Of a DNA stretch of 64,000 nt, positions 54,631 to 62,270 are shown one piece after another (position 1 is the first letter of the stretch; every line of letters begins with the position of its first letter). The notes beneath the pieces were generated by a model. The model ran no database searches and was not told the origin of the DNA. It worked only from the letters and a program-made list of their open reading frames with translations. Source of the stretch: Planctomycetota bacterium. Its GTDB lineage: Bacteria; Planctomycetota; SZUA-567; H5-PLA8. Location of the stretch: NCBI GenBank assembly GCA_027493525.1, contig JAOSKN010000003.1, positions 1,054,001-1,118,000 on the forward strand. The letters run 5' to 3'. A program made the position numbers and the translations under genes.

Positions 54631-55314
54631 TTACTCTTCCTCGTCGAACTTGATGTAGGTGGGATCGACCGAGATCTTGCCGCGCAGCCCGGCCGGCGCG
54701 GGGAAGTCCACGCGCAGGTAGGCCTTCTTGCTCTCCTCGCCCTGCTGGCGCGATGGCTGCGGAGGCGGTTCCTGCCCCGGATGCGGGCCCATCACGACGC
54801 GGTGCTCGACCTTCTGCCCGCCGCCGTCCACCATCGAGATGGTCAGTTCCAGCGCAAGCAACTTGCGCTGGCCCTTATTTGAAACGTTCAGCGTTCCGCG
54901 CAAGCGGTCCCCGGAGATGTCCAGCACGGAGAGAATGCCCAGGTTGTCGCGGTAGGCGGCGAGGTCGTCCTTGGCGCGCGTGCGATGGACGTCGGTGAGG
55001 GCGCGAGGCACGTAGGCTTCGCCCGGCGCGGCGTCTTCGACGCCGCCCAGGACCGGCAGCCCGTTCTTCCGGGGCTCGGGGCGCGCGCTTTCCTTTGTGG
55101 ACTCGACCGGCTCGGGCCTTTTGGCTGGGGCGCCGGCCTTGAGCGGGATCAGCTCGCCGGTCTTCTTGTCGAACTTATAGATCTCGCCGTCCACCTTGAT
55201 GACTTCGTAGCGGTAGGTGTCCTTCTCGTCGTCGCCCTTCGACTCGGCCCGGGCCGAGGAAGCGCCCAGCGCCAGCAGCGCCAGCAGGACGGGAAGCGTT
55301 CGGCTCGAGATCAT
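54631..55314 (-). CDS. Secreted protein of unknown function
   Basis: 227 residues with a signal peptide (SRTLPVLLALLALGASSARA). A short motif near the mature start, GEIYKFDKKTGELIPLKAG, resembles a beta-propeller-like or pepSY-type strand pair; the domain after a charged linker is of FxLYD/beta-sandwich type (LRGTLNVSNKGQRKLLALEL ... KAYLRVDFPAPAGLRGKISV). ATG at 55314 chosen; the longer ORF overlaps the UspA gene. It follows that gene by 33 bases, so the two are probably one operon. Confidence 0.75.
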   Translation of the reverse strand: MISSRTLPVLLALLALGASSARAESKGDDEKDTYRYEVIKVDGEIYKFDKKTGELIPLKAGAPAKRPEPVESTKESARPEPRKNGLPVLGGVEDAAPGEAYVPRALTDVHRTRAKDDLAAYRDNLGILSVLDISGDRLRGTLNVSNKGQRKLLALELTISMVDGGGQKVEHRVVMGPHPGQEPPPQPSRQQGEESKKAYLRVDFPAPAGLRGKISVDPTYIKFDEEE

Positions 55315-55346
55315 GGCTGGGCGCGTCTCCGCGTTCCGTTCAAGCC

Positions 55347-55841
55347 CTACTTCTTGCCGGCATTCCCGTTGGCGATCATGCCGTGCGCCTTCTCGCGCAC
55401 CGTGAGCACCGGGCAGGGGCATTCGCGCACGACGCGTTCGGCCACCGAGCCGAAGATCAGGTGCGAGAGGCCCGTGCGGCCGTGCGTCGCGATCACCACC
55501 ACGTCCGCGTCCAATTCGCCAGCGCTGGCGATGATCTCGCTGGCCACCACGCCGCGCCGCAGGTGCGTCGTTACCTTCAGCCCCGAGGGCAGGCCTTTCA
55601 GGACCTCTTCCAGGCGTTTCTTGCGATCCGCGACCAGACCTTCGATCAACACGGTCGGGTCGAAGGGCGCGCCATCGTAGACGAACTGCGCGTAGTACAG
55701 GCTGTCCTCGACGACGTGGACCACATGCAGCTCGGCCTTGTACTCCTGCGCCAAGCTCGCGGCATACGGGAGCGCCTTGGCCGCGGCCTCGGAGAAATCG
55801 GTCGAAACCAGAACGCGCTTGATCTTGATCACCTCGCGCAC
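55347..55841 (-). CDS. Universal stress protein, UspA family
   Basis: 164 residues. The fold has VLVSTDFSEAAAKALPYAAS, the linker VHVVEDSLYYAQFVYDG and the ATP-binding signature DVVVIATHGRTGLSHLIFGSVAERV ending in CPVLTVR. The G2xG9xG(S/T) pattern is complete, so ATP binding is likely. These proteins are induced by starvation, heat or oxidants and act in the cytoplasm. The start is the ATG at 55841; MREVIKIKRVLVSTDFSE is a normal N-terminus. Confidence 0.96.
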   Translation of the reverse strand: MREVIKIKRVLVSTDFSEAAAKALPYAASLAQEYKAELHVVHVVEDSLYYAQFVYDGAPFDPTVLIEGLVADRKKRLEEVLKGLPSGLKVTTHLRRGVVASEIIASAGELDADVVVIATHGRTGLSHLIFGSVAERVVRECPCPVLTVREKAHGMIANGNAGKK

Positions 55842-56238
55842 TCCAACGATTCGAAACCCACGCCTTCGCTCAAGCGCGAGGCGTCATTGCTTCCTTCAAG
55901 GTGCAGACAGCACGAAAATGATAGCACACTTTTCTTCAAAGCAACCGGTAAATCTTGACCCCGCCTGAAATAAGCCCAGGCGAGCCCCCTTGGCACGATG
56001 CGACAAAGCGTGTATCGGCGCCCCCGCGTCTCAGACGGTATCGACCCAATGGGCCCCTGGGCTCAAGGGGCCTGGGAAAGTCTTCGAACCGCGTAATCGG
56101 TTGCCGCGCGATCCCGGACCCTCTTCAAATCCTCAGCCAGGATTGGTGCGCAACCGGCGGCCCGGCGTTTCCTCCGATCGGCAAGATTGGACCGGAGGGG
56201 CGGCCGACGGCGCCGCGATGGACGCCTAGGCGACGCGC
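55842..56238. other. 397-base gap between uspA-type gene and next gene; no gene seen
   Basis: This gap must hold the promoter of the leftward UspA operon and the end of the gene ending at 56239. GC-rich complementary segments such as TGGGCCCCTGGG...CCTGGG (about 56050-56075) could form a weak hairpin. CGCCTG/CAGGCG (about 55962-55984) could form another. No convincing ORF, tRNA or known RNA was found. Confidence 0.5.
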
Positions 56239-57447
56239 TCAGGGGTTGTCAAAGAAGTCCTTGGCGGTTTCCTTGTCCTTCTCGCGGATCACGCCCGCGG
56301 CATTTTCGCGCGTGGCGGTGGGAAAGTTCTCTTTGAATTCCTTCTCGACGGTCTTGTAACCCTCGGTCGGGGGCGGCGTGCCGGGCTTCTGGCCGGTGGC
56401 GATGTCGGCGGAGAGCGCGGGGCGCGGGAAGGAGCGCTTTTCGAGCTTCAGCGAGCGGGCTTCTTTCAGCTTCGCGAAGTAGTCCTTGTCGGTGGGATCG
56501 ATCTCGGGCTCTCCCACCTGCGACGGCAGGCGGTCGAAGTTCTCATTGTACCACTTGACGTACTTCTGCAGGCCGTCCTGCACGAGCGGGCTGCGCGGTT
56601 CGACGTTAATGAAGGACTGGCCGGTGGTGCGCGAGAGGGCGTCTTTGAGCGAGCGCACGTTGCCGCGGTTCCAGGTGGCCGCCTCGCCCTTGTCCGGCAT
56701 GATCCCATAGAGCGCCTCGACCAGGAACTTGATGGAGTTCTTGGCGTTGAATTCGGAGAGCAGGTCGGCCGCGCAGGCGCGGGCCTCGGGATCCTTGTGG
56801 AGCAGGACCGGAATCAGGCCCGGGATAATCTCCTTGCCCAGCGCCTGGAGGTCGGACTTGCCCTTGGCGCGCTCGGTGGGGTTCTGGCTGCCCAGCAACT
56901 CGAGGCCCTTCTTGAACGCGGCCTGGTGTTTTTCAGGGACGGCGAAGGCGTCTTTCTTCTCGTCGGGAGCGCCCGCGCCTTCGGCGGTCTTTTCGGCTTC
57001 GCCCGGTTTCTTCTCGCCCTCGGCGCTCTCGCCTTCCTTCTTTTCCCCTTCGGCGGTTTCGCCTTCGCCGGGCTTCTTTTCGCCATCCGGCGCCTTGACT
57101 TCGCCCTCGCCTTCTTTCTTTTCGCCCTCGGCGGCCTCGCCCTCCTTGGGCTCGTCTTCATCCTTAACCACGGGCTTGACGCGCGTGCGGAGGCCGGTGC
57201 CCAGCCCGAAGAGGCTGCTGTTGTCGGTCTTGGGCTTGTCGCGGACAACCAGGTCGATGTTCTCGCGGCGAATCGAGCGCAAGCGCCCCGTGCGGCCGTC
57301 CTTGATCACCACGGCGGCCGGGGATTCCTCGACGATCTCCCCGGGAATCTCCGTCCCGTCCTTGAGGAAGACCGTATCCGCCCGGCACGGAGCGGCGAAA
57401 AGGACCAGCCCCAACGCGCCCGAGATCAGCCACGAGATCCTGTTCAT
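56239..57447 (-). CDS. Secreted protein with KEGE-rich linker and HEAT-like domain
   Basis: 402 residues. Signal peptide (MNRISWLISGALGLVLFAAP). The first domain has the small beta-barrel pattern DTVFLKDGTEIPGEIVEESPAAVV, seen repeatedly at the start of planctomycete secreted proteins. A long linker of repeated GEKKEGE/AEGEKKPGE units (about residues 95-165) separates it from a helical domain with LLGSQNPTERAKGKSDLQAL and PGLIPVLLHKDPEARACAAD (HEAT-like). The start at 57447 sits seven bases after AAGGAG; ATG 57453 is too close. Role unknown. Confidence 0.8.
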   Translation of the reverse strand: MNRISWLISGALGLVLFAAPCRADTVFLKDGTEIPGEIVEESPAAVVIKDGRTGRLRSIRRENIDLVVRDKPKTDNSSLFGLGTGLRTRVKPVVKDEDEPKEGEAAEGEKKEGEGEVKAPDGEKKPGEGETAEGEKKEGESAEGEKKPGEAEKTAEGAGAPDEKKDAFAVPEKHQAAFKKGLELLGSQNPTERAKGKSDLQALGKEIIPGLIPVLLHKDPEARACAADLLSEFNAKNSIKFLVEALYGIMPDKGEAATWNRGNVRSLKDALSRTTGQSFINVEPRSPLVQDGLQKYVKWYNENFDRLPSQVGEPEIDPTDKDYFAKLKEARSLKLEKRSFPRPALSADIATGQKPGTPPPTEGYKTVEKEFKENFPTATRENAAGVIREKDKETAKDFFDNP

Positions 57448-57520
57448 CGGCATACTCCTTTCGGCCTCCGCGAACGACAGCCGCGGGGCCATGTGCATTC
57501 TAACGCATTTCCGACCGGGC

Positions 57521-58030
57521 TCACTTCTTCTTGTCGTCGGCGCTGTAAAGCCAGCCGCGGATCGAAACGCCCGAGCCTTCGCCAGGGGGGACCAGTTCGC
57601 TGGCCTTGAACCAGAGTTCCAATTCGCGCCGCGAGGAGTCCTGACTGTCCGACGCATGGATCAGGTTATTCTGCATGGAGAGCGCGTAGTCGCCGCGGAT
57701 CGTTCCGCCGGGCGCCTTGAGCCCCGAGGTCGGCCCGACCAGCCCGCGAACCACCTCGATTGCCCCCTGCCCTTCCAGCGCCATGACCACGACCGGCGCC
57801 GAGGTGATGAACTCGACGAGGCTTCCGAAAAACGGCTTCTGGTTGTGCTCGGCGTAGTGCTTCTCGGCCAGCCCGCGGTCCACGCGCATCAGCTTCAATC
57901 CGGCGAGGCTCAAGCCCTTCCGCTCGAAGCGCGCGACGATCTCGCCCGCCAGGCCCCGCGCCACGCCATCCGGCTTCACGATCACCAAGGTCCGTTCGTG
58001 CAACGCGCTCAAAGGAGATCTCCCTGTCAT
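57521..58030 (-). CDS. ndk: Nucleoside diphosphate kinase with C-terminal extension
   Basis: 169 residues. The NDK fold opens with LVIVKPDGVARGLAGEIVAR. The catalytic histidine is in NNLIHASDSQDSS. The P-loop-like stretch GDYALSMQN precedes it and FGSLVEFITSAPVVVMALEG lies earlier. It equilibrates NTP pools by phosphohistidine transfer in the cytoplasm. A typical NDK is near 140 residues; about 25 extra residues (GSGVSIRGWLYSADDKKK) lie at the end and two charged stretches at the start. The start could be the TTG at 58003 instead of ATG 58030. Confidence 0.97.
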   Translation of the reverse strand: MTGRSPLSALHERTLVIVKPDGVARGLAGEIVARFERKGLSLAGLKLMRVDRGLAEKHYAEHNQKPFFGSLVEFITSAPVVVMALEGQGAIEVVRGLVGPTSGLKAPGGTIRGDYALSMQNNLIHASDSQDSSRRELELWFKASELVPPGEGSGVSIRGWLYSADDKKK

Positions 58031-58227
58031 CGGGGCGTCCGGGACGCATGTGCACCCAGATCGCCCTTCGGTTAGACGCTCAACATCGGACTTTGCTCAA
58101 CGTGCAAGCACCTTTTTATGATACAGGCCGTTCGTGTCAACAGGAGGCGACGCGCAGAGATAGCCAGCCCTTGCTCGCGGAACAAGTGCAGCACGTGGGG
58201 GCTCGTCCTGGGAAGAATCGGCCGGGC

Positions 58228-60585
58228 TTACACCTCCATGAACACCACTTCATTGAAGCCCGGCGAGAGCGGGTGCAAGCGCCCGCTGGCTTCCTCCACC
58301 AGCTTCGCCGAGACCGGCGTCTCGACGCGAGCGCGAACGGCCCCGCGTTCGAGGCGTTGCAGTTCGAGCCGGATCGAACCGTGGGGCGTGGGAACCTCCC
58401 CGGCCGCCTCGTTCAGCGGGCCCAGGCAGGGCGTGATGACGGCGCGGCGGAAGCCGCCGATCTCCAGGTCGGGTTCGACGCCCAGGACCGTCTGCAGAAA
58501 CTCGATGCTGGGCGTGCAGGACCAGGCGTGGCAATCGCTGCGCGTCCGCCCGTCGCTCTCCGGCCAGGTGGTCAGCCCCGTGCCCTCGAGCAGGCCCTCC
58601 CAGTGCTTGAGCAATTCGAAGAAGCCCGCGCGCCAGCCGACGGCCTTCATGGCCTGCGCCACATAGAAGCGGAAATACGGGCTTCCGGGCGGCGTGACGC
58701 CCGGATCGCGAAGAATGCGTTGGAGCAGTTCGCGCGTGTCGTACCGCCCCAGGGCGCCCTCCAGGATGCCTTGAACGTTCGCGTGCTGCGAGAAGCTCGA
58801 GGAACGGGGCTGGTCGGAGAGCATGCGGCGCTCTGCGTCCCAGCATTCCCGCACGACGTCGGCGCCGAGCGTATCGGCTACGGTCTTCCAGCGGCGCGAA
58901 AGGTCCGGGTAGTCGAACTCCCATTCGAGTTTGCTAAGCCAGCGCGCGGCCTGAGCGACCAGGAGCGCCAAGTAGGCCGAACCGCCGGTGGAGTTCCCGG
59001 GCGACTCGCCGTGCTTCCACGCCGGAACCCAGTCGGTGAAGTTCCAGTGCGGGAGCGGGCCGATCAGGCCGTCCTCGCGGCGGCGCCTCAGAAACCAGGC
59101 CAGGATTTCTCGCGCCGCGGGCAAATAGGGTTCGAGGAACGCCTTGTCCCCGCGGTAGAGGAAAAAGTCGTAGAGCATCCCGATCCAGTACAGCGAGAAG
59201 GGCGGGATCACCTGCCGCAGCCGCGTCGGGAAGCGGCTCTGCGTCAGCCCCTCGGGGATCCGCGAGTGCCAGAAATCGTCGATGGATTTCCGGGCAAGCC
59301 GATCGTCGCCGGCGAGCAAGTACGAAAAGAGCGCCTGCACGCGCGTGTCGCCGATGTACTGGAGCTGCTCGAAGTGCGGGCAGTCGAAGTAGGTCTCGTG
59401 CGCGCAGAGCCGCGCGGTGCGCCAGCCCAGGTCCAGCATCTTCGCAAAGCTCGGGCGGTGCGGCTCGTCGGGCGTAAACCCGCCGCGCTCGCGCAGCGGA
59501 TAGCCGGTGAAGCGCGAGCGGATCTTGTCCAGGGTCAACGGCCGGTCCCCCGTCGTGACGGTCAGCTCAAGGTAGCGATAGGAACGCCACCAGAGCGTCT
59601 CGAACGTCTCGCGCTCGCCCCCGCCCGGCAGGAACTCGTCCACCTGCCCCCAGGCGTGCTTCCCGGCGGTCTGGTTCCGGTCGCCCTTGTTCAGCTTGCC
59701 GTCCAGGTACAGCGCCTCGACGTTGACGGCTCGAATCGCCGCGCCCTGCCCGCCCGAGACGGTCAGGGGGGTGTAGGCGTTGGTGAGCAGCCCGCGGTCG
59801 AGAAGAATGCGGACCTTGCTGTGCGCCGCGACTTGGACGGCGCGATCCTCCCGGAGCCAGGCGTCGAGCGCTTCCGGCTCCGGATGGTCGGTCTCCGCGA
59901 CCCGCGCGAAGCGTTCCTCGTCCTCGTCCATCGGAGGGAGCGGATCCGGGACGAGCCAGTGGTTGGCGCGCGGCTGCCGCTGGCCCCAGACCACGCCCGG
60001 GCAGAGTTCGACGGGCGCGCGCCAGTCGCGGTCGTCGAAGTCCGGCCCCATCCAGCCCCAGGGCGCGCGGGCGCCGTCGATCCGTTCGCCGTCGCCGGCG
60101 CAGTAATAGATGCGCAGGTCGCCCCACTCCGGCGCAACCGGGCCGCGCGAGAGATCCTGGAAGCAACGCCAGCTCGCGTCCGTCCGCACGCGCGCATCGA
60201 AGGCCTCCCCGCCCTGCGGCGCCTCCCCGCGCAGCAGGAACCCGGCGCGGCAGGAGAGCTGCCCCATCCCGGCGTGGTCGGGGCCGAAATGGAAAGCCGC
60301 CGCCGCGAGCGTGTGCCGGCCGGCGGCGAGCGTCCCGGGCCGCACTCGGGCGCAGGGCCAGCGCGTGGGGTCCGAACGGGTCGGGCCGCGCGCAAGCAGG
60401 TTCCCATCCAGATAGAAGACGAACCGCTCGTCGGCCGTGATCCAGAGCGTGGGGTCTTCCACCTCGTGCGGCAGGTCGAGCGTCTTCCGGAACAGCACGA
60501 CCGCGTACCCGTCGCGCGTGGCCTCCGGATGCCAGATCCACTGGGCCTGCCAGCCCTGGACGATTTCGAAGTGTTCAAGCGGCAC
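58228..60585 (-). CDS. Glycoside hydrolase family 78, alpha-L-rhamnosidase
   Basis: 785 residues in the modular rhamnosidase layout. The N-terminal beta-sandwich starts QWIWHPEATRDGYAVVLFRK. The (alpha/alpha)6 catalytic barrel contains HETYFDCPHFEQLQYIGDTR and DFWHSRIPEGLTQSRFPTR, with general-acid-type Asp/Glu in the first. A C-terminal beta-sandwich ends with AKLVEEASGRLHPL. It would release terminal alpha-L-rhamnose. No signal peptide is seen, so it probably acts on imported oligosaccharides. Translation starts at a GTG with AAGGAG seven bases upstream. Confidence 0.93.
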   Translation of the reverse strand: MPLEHFEIVQGWQAQWIWHPEATRDGYAVVLFRKTLDLPHEVEDPTLWITADERFVFYLDGNLLARGPTRSDPTRWPCARVRPGTLAAGRHTLAAAAFHFGPDHAGMGQLSCRAGFLLRGEAPQGGEAFDARVRTDASWRCFQDLSRGPVAPEWGDLRIYYCAGDGERIDGARAPWGWMGPDFDDRDWRAPVELCPGVVWGQRQPRANHWLVPDPLPPMDEDEERFARVAETDHPEPEALDAWLREDRAVQVAAHSKVRILLDRGLLTNAYTPLTVSGGQGAAIRAVNVEALYLDGKLNKGDRNQTAGKHAWGQVDEFLPGGGERETFETLWWRSYRYLELTVTTGDRPLTLDKIRSRFTGYPLRERGGFTPDEPHRPSFAKMLDLGWRTARLCAHETYFDCPHFEQLQYIGDTRVQALFSYLLAGDDRLARKSIDDFWHSRIPEGLTQSRFPTRLRQVIPPFSLYWIGMLYDFFLYRGDKAFLEPYLPAAREILAWFLRRRREDGLIGPLPHWNFTDWVPAWKHGESPGNSTGGSAYLALLVAQAARWLSKLEWEFDYPDLSRRWKTVADTLGADVVRECWDAERRMLSDQPRSSSFSQHANVQGILEGALGRYDTRELLQRILRDPGVTPPGSPYFRFYVAQAMKAVGWRAGFFELLKHWEGLLEGTGLTTWPESDGRTRSDCHAWSCTPSIEFLQTVLGVEPDLEIGGFRRAVITPCLGPLNEAAGEVPTPHGSIRLELQRLERGAVRARVETPVSAKLVEEASGRLHPLSPGFNEVVFMEV

Positions 60586-60687
60586 GGGAAACTCCTTGGA
60601 ATGGACGCCTCGTTGAGGCGGAAGCCAGGGGAAGCGCTCAGGACCGCGCCGTTCTTCCGATTCCGAGCACGGATACCCGCCTTCCCT

Positions 60688-62094
60688 CTACGGCCCTGTC
60701 TTCGCGGCCGGCGGGGCCGCGGCCAGCTTGACGGCGAGCGCCTTGAAGCGCGGCTCCTCGCGCAAGCCGGCGAGGTCTTCGTTGGAATTCAGGTGCGCCC
60801 CGTCGCGGAAGCCGAGTTGGACGGCCTCTTCGAGGGCCGCGCAGGCGGCGTCCTTCTCGCCGGCGCGGGCCCGCGCGCAGGCCAGCGCGTAGGCCAAGTC
60901 CGGGTTCGGCTGGAGGCTCAGGGCGCGCTCCAGGTATACGGCGGCGCGGGCGAAGTCCATCCGGCGCATCAGGAGCCGCCCCGCGAAGGCCATCTGCTCC
61001 GGGAGCCCGTCCAGGGTTTCCTGGGCCAGGCTCGCGGCGGCGGTGCCGGGGTGCTTCGCGCCGAAGCCGCGGTAGGCTTCGACCATGCGCGCGAAGCGCT
61101 CGTGCGTATCCGTGAGTTCGTCCAGCTCGTCGCGGAGCGCGTTGAGCGCGTCCTCCGCGGCCAGTTCCTGCTTGAATTTCGGCGCGGCTTCGATCTCGGC
61201 CGCCAGGGCCGCGACGGCCTCCACGCCAGGCGCCTTCGCGGCAAGGGCCTGGAGGTCCCTGAGCTGCCGGTAGCCGTCCATGAAGAGGCGCGGATCGTCG
61301 AGAAGCTTGCGCGCGGCGGCCAGTTCCTCCTTCAGCATGGCCGTGAGGGTTTCCCCGCCGGGCTCGGGCGAGGCGCAGCGCGCGGCCAGATCCAGGTAGC
61401 GCACGGCGCCGTAGGCCAATTTGCGCGGGGGCCAGTCGTGCCCGCCCTCGAAGACCGTGAGCCGGCAGGGCAGCTTCAGCCGCTCCAGCGCGCGCTTCAT
61501 CCGCTGCACTTCGTCGAAGTTGAAGTCCTGGCGGCCGACAAGGGCGCAGACTCGAAGCCCGTCGCCTTCCTTGGGGCGGACGTTCGAGGAAAAGCCGGCG
61601 CCGCACGGAATCCAGCCCGCGAACGGCTTGTCCCGCTCCAGGGCCATCTCGCAGGCCATCCGCGCGCCGCCCGAGAAGCCCGTGGCGTAGAGCCGCGTCT
61701 CGTCCAGCGCCAGGCGCGCCCAGGTGTCCTTCCAGAGCGCCTCCGAGGCGGCGCGGATCGGCTCGTACGGCCCGTTGCGGGCCACGTTGCTCCCGGCCAC
61801 GATCCAGCCGAATTGTTCGGCCGCATTCCGGAACAGGTTGACCGGGGTGCCGCCCTGCGCGTTCGGCGAAAAGGCATACAAGATCGGCCACTTCTTCTCG
61901 GGGGTGTAGTAGGACGGGATGTACAGCGCGTAGCTCTGCGCGGGGTCGTGGAGCGTGACGACCTTGGGGAGGATCACGCCGGGTTTCAGCGCCGCGGGAT
62001 CCTCGGGAGGCTCGGCCTCGCCCTCCCCGCCCCAGAGCGGCAGCAGGACCGGCAGCAGGGCCGCGAACATCCCCCATCGCATGCGCAAGGTCAC
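60688..62094 (-). CDS. Secreted alpha/beta-hydrolase (PHB-depolymerase/feruloyl-esterase-like) with TPR tail
   Basis: About 468 residues. Signal sequence MTLRMRWGMFAALLPVLLPL from the GTG at 62094 (GGGAGG upstream). The hydrolase has LYIPSYYTPEKKWPILYAFS, the nucleophile motif ATGFSGGARMACEMALE (Ser in G-F-S-G-G) and the likely catalytic histidine in FEGGHDWPPRKLAY. A C-terminal helical part has TPR-like units (FARAAVYLERALSLQPNPDL). The hydrolase class covers polyester and phenolic-ester cleavage; the substrate is uncertain. Starting at the ATG 62106 is possible but less supported. It is divergent from the kinase gene. Confidence 0.88.
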   Translation of the reverse strand: MTLRMRWGMFAALLPVLLPLWGGEGEAEPPEDPAALKPGVILPKVVTLHDPAQSYALYIPSYYTPEKKWPILYAFSPNAQGGTPVNLFRNAAEQFGWIVAGSNVARNGPYEPIRAASEALWKDTWARLALDETRLYATGFSGGARMACEMALERDKPFAGWIPCGAGFSSNVRPKEGDGLRVCALVGRQDFNFDEVQRMKRALERLKLPCRLTVFEGGHDWPPRKLAYGAVRYLDLAARCASPEPGGETLTAMLKEELAAARKLLDDPRLFMDGYRQLRDLQALAAKAPGVEAVAALAAEIEAAPKFKQELAAEDALNALRDELDELTDTHERFARMVEAYRGFGAKHPGTAAASLAQETLDGLPEQMAFAGRLLMRRMDFARAAVYLERALSLQPNPDLAYALACARARAGEKDAACAALEEAVQLGFRDGAHLNSNEDLAGLREEPRFKALAVKLAAAPPAAKTGP

Positions 62095-62270
62095 GGCGCC
62101 TCCCATTCACCCGGCTGCCCGGCGGAACTCAGGGTATCGGCAGCCCGGAACGATTCCAGGCGACGAAAACCCTGCACAGGTTCATATGCTGCACCGGTGC
62201 TTCAAGTTTAAGAGCTTATGAGTTTTCGCTGAACCGATCGTTATCCTGCCCCGGTTTATACAGTAAGAGC

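Noticed and set aside
58048..62211. Plus-strand ORF of 1387 codons opposite the rhamnosidase and esterase genes
   Set aside because: It is an antisense shadow spanning two genes with clear catalytic motifs on the minus strand.
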